5,775 nucleotides of DNA from Actinomycetota bacterium (GTDB lineage Bacteria > Actinomycetota > Acidimicrobiia > Spongiisociales > UBA11373): assembly GCA_030688105.1 (NCBI GenBank), contig JAUYIV010000276.1, positions 1 to 5,775 on the forward strand, read 5' to 3'. Within the stretch, counting starts at the first letter, position 1; the number at the start of each line of letters is the position of its first letter. This document shows, one piece after another, positions 1-5,740 of this stretch. The translations under genes were made by a program, and so were the position numbers. The notes under the pieces were generated by a model. It was not told the origin of the DNA, ran no database searches, and was given only the letters and a program-made list of their open reading frames with translations.

Positions 1-337
1 TGTCGGCGTCGACCGCCGCCACCGCCGCCACCGGTTCCCCGATGTACCTCACCCGGTCCACGGCGAGGGTGTGCTCGTCCTGGCTCACCGGAAGGATCCC
101 GTAGGCGACCGGCAGGTCGGTCCCGGTGAGCACCGCCGCCACGCCCTCGAGGCTCCGGGCTCGGGTGGCATCGATGCGGATGATGCGGGCGTGCCCGTGG
201 GGACTGCGCAGCAACCGGCCCACCAACATCCCCGGAAGAGCGATGTCGTCGGCGAACACCGTGCGTCCCGTGACCTGGGAACCGGCGTCCACGCGAGGCC
301 GGCGGGTCCCCACCACCGAGAACTCGTGGCCGATCAT
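1..337 (-). CDS. Molybdenum hydroxylase large (molybdopterin) subunit, N-terminal part, cut by window edge
   Basis: This is the first 112 codons of a xanthine dehydrogenase/aldehyde oxidase-type large subunit, the chain that carries the molybdopterin cofactor and active site in three-part cytoplasmic hydroxylases. The visible protein begins MIGHEFSVVGTRRPRVDA and continues with a VTGRTVFADDI stretch, LLRSPHGHARI (about residues 42-52) and VRYIGEPVAAVAAVDAD at the window edge. These are the conserved blocks of the N-terminal a/b hammerhead domain. The YGILPVSQDE stretch before VRYIGEP recalls 4-hydroxybenzoyl-CoA reductase alpha subunits, but the molybdopterin-binding and substrate residues lie outside the window, so the substrate is open. 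The ATG at 337 overlaps the stop of the [2Fe-2S] subunit gene by 4 nt (ATGA). A GGTGGGG stretch upstream is at best a weak ribosome binding site, consistent with translational coupling. Family assignment is firm; the subfamily is inferred. Confidence 0.93.
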   Translation of the reverse strand, partial: MIGHEFSVVGTRRPRVDAGSQVTGRTVFADDIALPGMLVGRLLRSPHGHARIIRIDATRARSLEGVAAVLTGTDLPVAYGILPVSQDEHTLAVDRVRYIGEPVAAVAAVDAD

Positions 338-804
338 GGCGCCCCACCCGCGGCCTGCCGCACCGCCTCGAGGATCTTGGCATAGCCGGTGCACCGGCAC
401 AGGTTGCCGGAGAGGGCATCGCGAATCTCTTCGGTGGAAGGGTCGGGGACGCTTTCGAGAAGCGCGGCCGCCGCCATCAACATGCCCGGGGTGCAGTAGC
501 CACACTGGGCAGCCCCCAATCGAGCGAAGGACTCCTGCAGCGGGTGGAGCACTCCGTCGGACTCGAGGCCCTCGACGGTCTGGATGGCTCGGCCGGCGAC
601 GCTCCCGATCAGAGTGAGGCATGAGAGCACCGGCGTGCCGTCCACCAGCACCGTGCATGCACCGCACTCCCCCAGCTCGCAACCGTGCTTGGTGCCGGTG
701 AGGCGAAGGTCTTCGCGGAGCACCTCGAGGAGGGTGCGGTGGTCGGAGACCACCAGGTGGTGCTTCTGCCCGTTCACCGACAGGGTCTGCACCTGGTCGA
801 TCAT
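334..804 (-). CDS. [2Fe-2S]-binding small subunit of a molybdenum hydroxylase (CoxS/HcrC/XdhC-type)
   Basis: This 156-aa protein is the iron-sulfur subunit that passes electrons between the molybdenum centre and FAD in xanthine dehydrogenase-family enzymes. All eight cluster ligands are visible. The N-terminal plant-ferredoxin-like domain has Cys42, Cys47, Cys50 and Cys62 (GCELGECGACTV, then LSC). The C-terminal helical domain has Cys101 and Cys104 (QCGYCTPGM) and Cys136 and Cys138 (NLCRCTGY). The length matches the usual stand-alone small subunit of about 150-170 aa. The ATG at 804 overlaps the PrpF-like stop (ATGA) and no Shine-Dalgarno precedes it, so translation is probably coupled. The large subunit follows with another ATGA overlap. 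No FAD-binding medium subunit is seen; in this family it may lie next to the large subunit, beyond the left edge. The closest known roles include 4-hydroxybenzoyl-CoA reductase gamma, CO dehydrogenase small subunit and nicotinate or quinoline dehydrogenases. The sequence alone does not choose between them. Confidence 0.96.
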   Translation of the reverse strand: MIDQVQTLSVNGQKHHLVVSDHRTLLEVLREDLRLTGTKHGCELGECGACTVLVDGTPVLSCLTLIGSVAGRAIQTVEGLESDGVLHPLQESFARLGAAQCGYCTPGMLMAAAALLESVPDPSTEEIRDALSGNLCRCTGYAKILEAVRQAAGGAP

Positions 805-1940
805 GACGGGGAGTCGCCGGGGCCCCGTGCCCGGACGAACACCTGCCCTTCGGCCAGGCGGCGGGCGGTGCGATCGTATGAGGCCTGATCCACCCGCCAG
901 GCGGTGCCGACCGGGCTCACCCTCCCCACCACCTCCATGACACCCGAGGTGTGGCCGATCCGCAGCAACCCGTCGCCGGGCCGGGTGACGTCGGCCACGG
1001 TGGTGCCCGGGATGCGGGCCGCCACCGCGGTGCAGGCGCCCACCGTCCCGGGATAGGCCTTGTGGAGCATCGGGGGTCGCCCCCCGATCACCCGCGCCAC
1101 CAGGTCGACCTCGTCCGCACTCACCCGCTGGCCCGAGGCGAACCCGACGTAGGTGTCCGGGGGGGCGACCATGGTCGGTATCGGGGTGAGCCCGTCCCCA
1201 TCTACGCCCACCAGCCTCGCCGCCGCCTCCTTGACTGCCATCACGGCCTTCATGTCGTCGATGTCGCCCGGGCCCTCGATGCCGGTCATGCCGACCGATG
1301 ATGCCGCCACGAAGACACAGAGATTGGCCAGGTCGACGATGGAGGCGTCGATCGACCCGAACGCGGTGTCGAGGATGTCGCGGGTGTTGCCGGTGGGGAG
1401 CAGCGCGCCGGTGATCCCGCCACCGGTGGCCCGGTAGTCGAGAGCGATCGGCGCCCCGGTCCCGGGCACCCCGTCGATGCCGAGGTCGCCCGCCACCGCG
1501 GCGACGCCATCGCGCACCGGGACTCGGGCAACGAGAATGCGGGAGGTGTTGGTGTTGTGGATCCTCACCAGGGTCACCGGTTCCACGACCTCGAGGAGGC
1601 CCACATCGACCGCGTAGGCGCCGACCGCCGCCGAGATGTTCCCGCAGTTGATGTCGTAATCCACCACCGGCTCGGTGATGCTGACCTGAGCGAAGGTGTA
1701 ATCCAGATCGGCGTCGGGCACCGATGGCGGGCCGATGATGGCCAGCTTGCTGGTGAGGATGTCGGCACCGCCCAGGCCATCCACCTGCCGGGGATCGGGA
1801 CTACCCATGATCTCGAGGATGAGGCGGTCACGCTCCGCCCCGGCGGCGGGCAGGTCGGCCGCCTCGAGGAACACGGCCTTGCTGGTTCCGCCGCGCATCA
1901 GGACGAAGGGGAGAGCGCGCTGCTCGCCCCGGCCCGTCAC
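801..1940 (-). CDS. PrpF-family isomerase/tautomerase (methylaconitate, methylitaconate or oxalomesaconate type)
   Basis: This 379-aa protein belongs to the PrpF family, whose members shift a double bond in unsaturated di- or tricarboxylates: 2-methylaconitate isomerase PrpF, 3-methylitaconate isomerase Mii and 4-oxalomesaconate tautomerase GalD. The N-terminal signature VLMRGGTSK spans residues 13-21. Lys65 lies in GGADILTSKLAI and Cys99 in DINCGNIS; they match in position and spacing the Lys and Cys implicated in PrpF catalysis. Later family blocks include LLPTGNTRDILD, HKAYPGTVGACTAVAA and LRIGHTSGVMEV, the last with Thr where Pro is common. I chose the GTG at 1940 because it overlaps the thiolase stop (GTGA), like the other junctions here. 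A GTG at 1964 would add eight residues and has a better upstream GAGGGGG. The ATG of MRGGTSK is internal because the conserved motif begins before it. The open frame upstream of 1964 is a shadow of the thiolase gene. The substrate is unknown: no prp or gal pathway partners are present. Confidence 0.93.
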   Translation of the reverse strand: MTGRGEQRALPFVLMRGGTSKAVFLEAADLPAAGAERDRLILEIMGSPDPRQVDGLGGADILTSKLAIIGPPSVPDADLDYTFAQVSITEPVVDYDINCGNISAAVGAYAVDVGLLEVVEPVTLVRIHNTNTSRILVARVPVRDGVAAVAGDLGIDGVPGTGAPIALDYRATGGGITGALLPTGNTRDILDTAFGSIDASIVDLANLCVFVAASSVGMTGIEGPGDIDDMKAVMAVKEAAARLVGVDGDGLTPIPTMVAPPDTYVGFASGQRVSADEVDLVARVIGGRPPMLHKAYPGTVGACTAVAARIPGTTVADVTRPGDGLLRIGHTSGVMEVVGRVSPVGTAWRVDQASYDRTARRLAEGQVFVRARGPGDSPS

Positions 1941-3079
1941 CTCACCAGTACTTGCACCGTGCACGCCGCCCCCTCGATGCCGACCGCCTTGCCGCCCCGA
2001 CAGTGGGCGAGGCCCACGCGGGCGCCCTCGATCTGCCTTTCGCCCGCCTCGCCGCGCAGCTGCCGAACCAGTTCGACCACCTGGGCAACTCCGGTCCCGC
2101 CGAGCGGATGCCCCTTGCCGAGCAGCCCTCCGCTGGGATTGATGGGCAGCCGGCCGCCGATGTCGGCCTCGCCCCGCTCGACGGCCGCCGGGTACTCGCC
2201 CTGGCCGAACAGACCGAGACCCTCCACCCGCAGCACCTCGGCGATGGTGAAACAGTCGTGGACCTCGGCGAAGCCGACGTCCTCGGGCCCGATCCCGGCG
2301 CGTTCGTAGGCCGCCTCCGCGGTCTTGCGGGTGAGCGGTTCGAAGGTCATCGAGGTGGGCTCGGTGTCCACCGATCCGGTGAAGAGCGACGAGGCGGCGA
2401 GACGCACCGCCCGCCCGTTGCCCAGCCGCTTCAGCATGCGGTCGCTGACCAGGATGGCGGCGGCGGCCCCGTCGGTGACCGGGGAGCAGTCGAAGACGTT
2501 GAGCGGGTCGGCGATCGGGCGCGACTCCAGCACCTCCTCGACGGTGATCTCCTTGCGGAAGTGGGCCAGCGGGTTGGAGGCGGCGTGGCGCCGGTTCTTC
2601 ACCGCCACCAGGGCCAGCTGCTCCCGGGTCATCCCGAACTCCTCCATGTAGCGGCGGGCCCGCATCGCGTAGACCGCCGGCATGGTGGCCCCGACTGCGG
2701 CCTCGGGATCGCTGGGATCGGGGGTGAGGGCTCCGGTGAAGCGGGTGGTGAGGTGCTCGGTCCCGATCGCCGCCACGACGTCGTGCTCCCCGGCCCGGAT
2801 CGCCAGTGAGGCTTCGCGGATGGCGGTGGCTCCGCTGCTGCAGGCGTTCTCGACGTTGGAGAGGGGAAGGCCGGCCATGCCCACCTGGGCCAGGATGCGC
2901 TGGCCGGTGACCATGCCCTGGAAGACGTGGCCGCAATATGCCCCCTCGATCGCCCGCGGATCGATCCCGGAGTCGGCGATCGCCTCCAGCAGGGCCTCGG
3001 CGCCCAGATCGGCGGCATCCCGGTCGGGATGCTTTCCGAACCGGGTCATCCCGACCCCGATCACGTGCACGGTGGTCAT
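1937..3079 (-). CDS. SCP2/lipid-transfer-type thiolase (acetyl-CoA acetyltransferase-like), DUF35-partnered
   Basis: This 380-aa protein is a thiolase-superfamily enzyme of the SCP2-like branch, which cleaves or forms beta-ketoacyl-CoA or aldol-type C-C bonds. The nucleophile is Cys80 in NACSSGATAI. His274 lies in the EVHDCFT block and His324 in GKGHPLGGTG, both matching catalytic positions of the family; NPSGGLLGKG precedes the latter. The C-terminal block reads GLAHCRGG, with Cys360 where many SCP2 thiolases have His-Asn, so this active-site loop is somewhat divergent. The length is typical of the family. The ATG at 3079 is preceded by GGGAGGGG about six bases upstream and overlaps the DUF35 stop (ATGA), so the in-frame open stretch above it is not coding. 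Thiolases of this branch commonly need an adjacent DUF35 protein to complete a complex, as in archaeal acetoacetyl-CoA synthesis and actinobacterial sterol side-chain aldolases. That matches the gene order here. Thiolytic versus aldolytic chemistry cannot be decided from sequence. Confidence 0.95.
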   Translation of the reverse strand: MTTVHVIGVGMTRFGKHPDRDAADLGAEALLEAIADSGIDPRAIEGAYCGHVFQGMVTGQRILAQVGMAGLPLSNVENACSSGATAIREASLAIRAGEHDVVAAIGTEHLTTRFTGALTPDPSDPEAAVGATMPAVYAMRARRYMEEFGMTREQLALVAVKNRRHAASNPLAHFRKEITVEEVLESRPIADPLNVFDCSPVTDGAAAAILVSDRMLKRLGNGRAVRLAASSLFTGSVDTEPTSMTFEPLTRKTAEAAYERAGIGPEDVGFAEVHDCFTIAEVLRVEGLGLFGQGEYPAAVERGEADIGGRLPINPSGGLLGKGHPLGGTGVAQVVELVRQLRGEAGERQIEGARVGLAHCRGGKAVGIEGAACTVQVLVR

Positions 3080-3510
3080 CGATCGCCCCTCCCAGCCAGC
3101 GGTCGGAAGCGGTAGCCCAGCAGCGGGGCTCCCTCCGGGCTGGTGCCGAACTCCTCGACCGCCAGTTCCAGGTCCATGCCGATCTTCACGTCGTCCGGCT
3201 CGCACCCGCTGATCTGGCTCATGATGCGGACCCCCTCGGGGAGATCGACGTAGCCCAGCACGTACGGGACCGGGAACGCCGGCGTCGACTGCCGGACCAC
3301 CGAGAAGGTATAGAGCGTCCCCGTAGTAGAGAAGCGGATCGTCTCGAGATCGGTCCCGAGGCATCCCGAACACGCTGCTCGAACCGGGAAGAAGGGCGCA
3401 CCACAGCCGCGGCATCTGCTCCCGAGCAGCCGGCCGGTGCCGTCGGCCAGCACCTCGAACTCCCTGGGCCGGAACGAGATCGGAGCGCTCGTCTGATCGG
3501 TCACCGTCAC
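3076..3510 (-). CDS. DUF35 OB-fold/zinc-ribbon protein, thiolase partner
   Basis: This 144-aa protein has the two-part DUF35 architecture. An N-terminal rubredoxin-like zinc ribbon carries Cys33-x2-Cys36 and Cys47-x2-Cys50 (SRCRGCGAPFFPVRAACSGC). A C-terminal OB fold runs from about residue 60, including GTLYTFSVVRQ, VPYVLGYVDLPEGVRIMSQI and PLLGYRFRP. All four zinc ligands are present and the length is typical. Such proteins pair with SCP2-type thiolases, where they bridge or shape the CoA site. The thiolase gene follows with an ATGA overlap, so the two subunits are probably made in equal amounts. The GTG start at 3510 is set by an excellent SD, GAGGAGG, five bases upstream; a second GTG at codon 3 would leave a poorer spacing. 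This is the first gene of the minus-strand unit. Confidence 0.95.
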   Translation of the reverse strand: MTVTDQTSAPISFRPREFEVLADGTGRLLGSRCRGCGAPFFPVRAACSGCLGTDLETIRFSTTGTLYTFSVVRQSTPAFPVPYVLGYVDLPEGVRIMSQISGCEPDDVKIGMDLELAVEEFGTSPEGAPLLGYRFRPLAGRGDR

Positions 3511-3515
3511 CGTTG

Positions 3516-3522
3516 CCTCCTC
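3516..3522 (-). promoter_or_regulatory. Strong Shine-Dalgarno of the minus-strand operon
   Basis: Read on the minus strand, GAGGAGG is followed by CAACG and then GTG. The near-perfect match to the anti-SD and the 5-nt spacing fix the non-ATG start at 3510. It is the strongest ribosome binding site of the minus-strand unit; only the thiolase start among its later genes has a clear SD of its own. Confidence 0.85.
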
Positions 3523-3582
3523 GATCGTTCCCTGCGGGCCCGACTCACCGGGCTGGTCGGCGGTTCAAGGGCCAGGCGGCGT

Positions 3583-3600
3583 GCCGGCGAGCCCGCCAGC
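3583..3600 (-). other. Possible leader hairpin in the minus-strand mRNA
   Basis: Read on the minus strand, GCTGGCG and CGCCGGC can form a 7-bp stem, including one G-U pair, around a 4-nt loop (GGCT). It lies directly after the shared 17-nt element. No U tract follows, so it does not look like an intrinsic terminator. In DNA this GC-rich a hairpin of this size may be chance. Confidence 0.3.
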
Positions 3601-3616
3601 CGTCCGGCCGTTCGGT
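3600..3616 (-). repeat. 17-nt shared leader element, copy 1 (minus unit)
   Basis: Read on the minus strand this is ACCGAACGGCCGGACGG, identical over 17 nt to 3801-3817 on the plus strand. It sits at the predicted transcript start of the minus operon, about 90 nt before the GTG start. It contains the CCGAACGG core of the central palindrome. It may be a second operator or a shared RNA leader element. Confidence 0.7.
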
Positions 3617-3622
3617 CGAAAC

Positions 3623-3652
3623 AGTTTCCCTGGCCAAGCGCCGGGCAGTCAA
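3623..3652 (-). promoter_or_regulatory. Candidate sigma70-type promoter of the minus-strand operon
   Basis: On the minus strand there is TTGACT (3652-3647), an 18-bp spacer, then GAAACT (3628-3623). The -35 matches five of six TTGACA positions; the -10 matches only three, including the A at position 2 and the final T. The predicted transcript would start near 3616, leaving a leader of about 105 nt. The -35 touches the palindrome at 3651-3670, and the predicted start coincides with the first base of the shared 17-nt element. That layout is what repression at this promoter would require. The promoter itself is inferred. Confidence 0.45.
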
Positions 3653-3670
3653 TGGGCCGAACGGCCCATT
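3651..3670. promoter_or_regulatory. 20-bp palindrome, candidate TetR operator
   Basis: The arms AATGGGCCG (3651-3659) and CGGCCCATT (3662-3670) are perfect 9-bp inverted repeats around a central AA. The size and symmetry suit a homodimeric TetR-family repressor, and a tetR gene lies in the adjacent plus-strand operon. The site is roughly in the middle of the divergent region and overlaps the -35 candidate of the minus promoter. Its core CCGAACGG recurs at 3608-3615 (opposite strand) and 3802-3809. That this is the binding site of the resident regulator is inference. Confidence 0.65.
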
Positions 3671-3800
3671 TCGCCGATGCGTCCAACCCATGAGACTGCC
3701 CATGGGACGGATCGCCGGGAACCCGGTGATGCGTTCGCACCACGGGAATGACGCGGGCGGCGGATTGTCCCCGGGCCCCCCCTTTGGGAGGCTCTATCCA

Positions 3801-3817
3801 ACCGAACGGCCGGACGG
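3801..3817 (+). repeat. 17-nt shared leader element, copy 2 (plus unit)
   Basis: ACCGAACGGCCGGACGG on the plus strand is a perfect copy of the minus-strand element at 3600-3616, so the two form an inverted repeat in the DNA but have the same orientation relative to each gene. It ends 19 nt before the first LeuA-like ATG, so a bound protein here could block transcription. As RNA it would lie just ahead of the ribosome binding site. Confidence 0.7.
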
Positions 3818-3823
3818 GACGCC

Positions 3824-3862
3824 GACGGAGGACGCGATGGCACGGACGGAGGACGCGATGGC
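3824..3862 (+). repeat. Tandem duplication of a ribosome binding site plus start codon
   Basis: GACGGAGGACGCGATGGC occurs at 3824-3841 and again at 3845-3862, an 18-nt perfect repeat with a 21-nt period. Each copy holds GGAGG, a 5-nt spacer (ACGCG) and an ATG, at 3837 and 3858. The period is seven codons, so both ATGs are in the LeuA-like frame and the longer protein starts with a doubled T-E-D-A-M-A/M-A segment. Either start is equally well served by its own SD. Confidence 0.9.
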
Positions 3863-5126
3863 CGACCAGCAGAACCTTCGAGATCGGGAGGCCGAGCTCT
3901 TCCACGACTGGAACACGATCGGGGAAGACGCCGCGAATCGGCCGGTCCGTGTCGAGCTCGACGACGAGAGCCTGCGCGACGGGCTGCAGGGCCCGTCGGT
4001 GCATCAGCCGACCCTCGATCAGAAGCTGGAGATCCTCCACGCCATGGCGCCCCTGGGGATCCGCTTCGCCGACATCGGCTACCCCGCAGCCAGCCCGGTG
4101 ATGTTCGGCGACGTCGTCGGCCTGGCACGCGAGATCGCGGAGAGCGGCCTCGACATCGAGGCCAACTGCGCCGCCCGCTCCCACAAGAACGACATCCTCC
4201 CGATCGCCGAGGCCCAGCAGCAGTCGGGGGTCCCCATCGAAGCGTCGATCTTCCTGGGCTCGAGCCCCATCCGACAGTACGTCGAAGGATGGGACCTGGC
4301 GTTCCTGCTCCGCACGACGGAGGACGCGGTGCGGCTGGCACGGAGCGAGGGGCTCGAGGTGATGTTCGTCACCGAGGACACCACCCGGGCCGATCCCGAG
4401 GTCCTCCGTCAGTTGTACACCGTGGCCATCGAGTCGGGAGCGAGGCGCATCTGCCTCGCCGACACCGTGGGGCACGCCAACCCCTGGGGCGTCCAGAGCC
4501 TGGTGCGGTTCGCCCGCGAGGTGGTGGCGGCGACCGGGACCGAGGTGAAGATCGACTTCCACGGCCATCGCGACCGGGGGCTCTCGGTGATGAATTCCCT
4601 GGCCGCGCTCGCCGAGGGCGCCGACCGGGTCCACGGATGCGGGCTCGGCATCGGAGAGCGCTCCGGCAACACCCCGATGGAGTTGCTCCTGGTCAACCTC
4701 AAGCTCCTGGGATGGCTCGACAGCGACCTGCGCGGCCTCCCCGCCTACTGCGAGGCGGTGTCGCGAGGGACCAAGACCCCGATCGCTCGCAACACTCCCG
4801 CCGTGGGCAGCGATGCATTCGAGACCAGCACCGGCGTGCACGCCGCCGCCCTGCTCAAGGCTCAGCGGGCCGGCGCCGCCTGGCTGGCGGATCGCATCTA
4901 CAGCGGCGTGCCCGCCGCCGAGCTGGGACGGGAGCAGTCCATCACGGTGGGGCCGATGAGCGGACAGGCCAACGCCATCGCCTGGCTGACCAAGCGTGAC
5001 CTCGAGTGCACCGACGAGATCGTCGACCTGATCCTCTCTTCGGCCAAGGCGGGGGATCACGTGCTCACCGAGGGCGAGATCTACGCCCTGCTCGGATCCG
5101 AGGCCGCTTCAGAGCGGATGCCGTGA
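3837..5126 (+). CDS. 2-isopropylmalate synthase-like DRE-TIM metallolyase family enzyme
   Basis: This 429-aa protein (422 aa from the second ATG at 3858) belongs to the DRE-TIM family of isopropylmalate, homocitrate and citramalate synthases. These use a divalent metal in a TIM barrel to condense an acyl-CoA with a 2-oxoacid. Numbered from 3837, the first-strand motif is DESLRDGLQ (residues 43-51) with Arg47 and Asp48. The metal-binding HxH is His242 and His244 in FHGHRDRG, and GIGERSGN spans 271-278. The usual HxHND is replaced by HGHRD. A C-terminal stretch (YSGVPAAELGREQSITVGPMSGQANAI) resembles the LeuA subdomain region, but the protein is too short for the full allosteric LeuA domain of enzymes of 500 or more residues, so leucine feedback is unlikely. 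Placement beside tetR and a CoA-transferase, facing a thiolase operon, points to catabolism rather than leucine synthesis. The condensed acyl group is unknown, and an HMG-CoA lyase-like cleavage role is not excluded. Confidence 0.9.
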   Translation: MARTEDAMADQQNLRDREAELFHDWNTIGEDAANRPVRVELDDESLRDGLQGPSVHQPTLDQKLEILHAMAPLGIRFADIGYPAASPVMFGDVVGLAREIAESGLDIEANCAARSHKNDILPIAEAQQQSGVPIEASIFLGSSPIRQYVEGWDLAFLLRTTEDAVRLARSEGLEVMFVTEDTTRADPEVLRQLYTVAIESGARRICLADTVGHANPWGVQSLVRFAREVVAATGTEVKIDFHGHRDRGLSVMNSLAALAEGADRVHGCGLGIGERSGNTPMELLLVNLKLLGWLDSDLRGLPAYCEAVSRGTKTPIARNTPAVGSDAFETSTGVHAAALLKAQRAGAAWLADRIYSGVPAAELGREQSITVGPMSGQANAIAWLTKRDLECTDEIVDLILSSAKAGDHVLTEGEIYALLGSEAASERMP

Positions 5127-5740
5127 CTCAGGGCGCCACCGACACCTCTGAGCGCATCCGGCGGGAGGCGGCGAGCCTGTTCCGCACCCGGGGGTTCAAC
5201 GGCACCAGCATGGCCGATCTGGCTGCCGCGGTCGGTATCACCAAGTCGAGCCTCTACCACCACTTCCCCAGCAAGCAGGCGCTCCTCTCGGAGATCATCG
5301 AGCTGACGATGGGGCGGGTCACCCCCCTGATACAGGAGATCGCCGAGTCGGACGCACCGGCCGCCGAGCGCCTCCACCGCGCCGTGGTGCTCCACACCAC
5401 GGCGACGCTGATGGACCGCGACTATGTGGCCTGCTTCATCGAGGAGGGGCGTTATCTGGCGCCCGAGTACATGGCCGCCCATCTGGCCAAGCGCGACCGG
5501 TACGAGCGGTTCTTCCGCCAGATCCTCGAGGATGGTCTGGCCTCGGGCGAGTTCCTGCCCCACGACGCCGCGATCACCGCCATGGCCCTGCTCGGCATGT
5601 GCAACGCCACGGTCCGCTGGTACCGGCCCGAGGGCGATCGCGGCCCGGACGAGATCGCCCTTCAATTCGCCGACCTGGCGGTGCGGGGGGTCGCCGCCGA
5701 TCATGCGGCGCGGGTGCCGACCGCCGACGCCGCCACATGA
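5123..5740 (+). CDS. TetR-family transcriptional repressor
   Basis: This 205-aa protein has an N-terminal TetR DNA-binding domain: ERIRREAASLFRTRGF (10-25), then TSMADLAAAVGITKSSLYHHF (28-48) as the helix-turn-helix with its GITKSSLYHHFPSK signature, and KQALLSEI entering helix 4. The rest is a helical ligand-binding and dimerisation domain of usual length with no recognisable specificity motif. The GTG at 5123 overlaps the LeuA-like stop (GTGA); no good SD precedes it, so translation is probably coupled to the upstream gene. The stop overlaps the CoA-transferase ATG. Its place inside the plus-strand unit suggests autoregulation and control of the divergent unit, probably through the CCGAACGG-containing sites at 3600-3817. 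Acyl-CoA ligands are common for TetR regulators of such clusters, so a pathway CoA thioester is a reasonable inducer guess, not something visible here. Confidence 0.94.
   Translation: MTQGATDTSERIRREAASLFRTRGFNGTSMADLAAAVGITKSSLYHHFPSKQALLSEIIELTMGRVTPLIQEIAESDAPAAERLHRAVVLHTTATLMDRDYVACFIEEGRYLAPEYMAAHLAKRDRYERFFRQILEDGLASGEFLPHDAAITAMALLGMCNATVRWYRPEGDRGPDEIALQFADLAVRGVAADHAARVPTADAAT

Larger units (their letters stand above)
3511..3836. other. Divergent intergenic control region
   Basis: This is about 326 bp between the divergent starts at 3510 (minus) and 3837 (plus). An open frame runs through it in continuity with the LeuA-like gene, but its translation is low-complexity and Arg/Pro/Gly-rich and shows no family motif, so I treat it as non-coding. 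It holds the candidate minus promoter, a 20-bp palindrome, a 17-nt sequence present in both leaders, a small leader hairpin on the minus side, a minor 12-bp palindrome (CCGGG-AA-CCCGG, 3715-3726) and the start of the duplicated translation-initiation region. I saw no convincing sigma70-type promoter for the plus unit. The best -10-like hexamer, around 3792-3797 (CTCTAT), lacks a -35 partner at proper spacing. Confidence 0.8.

Noticed and set aside
1952..2809. 285-aa plus-strand open frame opposite the thiolase
   Set aside because: It is antisense to a gene with intact catalytic motifs; its composition is typical of a GC-rich shadow and no upstream SD or family feature was seen.
1965..2936. 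Long minus-strand open frame upstream of and continuous with the PrpF-like gene, apparently a 711-aa protein
   Set aside because: Its N-terminal half is Arg/Gly/His-rich with no family motif and lies over the thiolase gene in another frame. Only the part from about 1940 has PrpF signatures.
3715..3726. CCGGG-AA-CCCGG 12-bp palindrome as another operator
   Set aside because: Short GC-only palindromes are expected by chance at this composition, and it lacks the complete CCGAACGG core shared by the other three sites.
3771..3791. C-rich run followed by CCTTTGGGAGG, considered as a terminator or promoter part
   Set aside because: The pairing is short and lies between divergent units where no transcript should end, with no T tract. 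The nearby TTGTCC and CTCTAT hexamers have the wrong spacing for a promoter.
3513..3836. In-frame N-terminal extension of the LeuA-like protein
   Set aside because: The extension is low-complexity, contains the palindrome and shared element, and strong SD-ATG pairs lie at 3837 and 3858 where family-like sequence begins.
3507..5060. 517-aa minus-strand open frame opposite the LeuA-like gene
   Set aside because: It is a high-GC shadow frame. The plus strand carries clear DRE-TIM motifs across the same bases, and this translation shows no recognisable domain.
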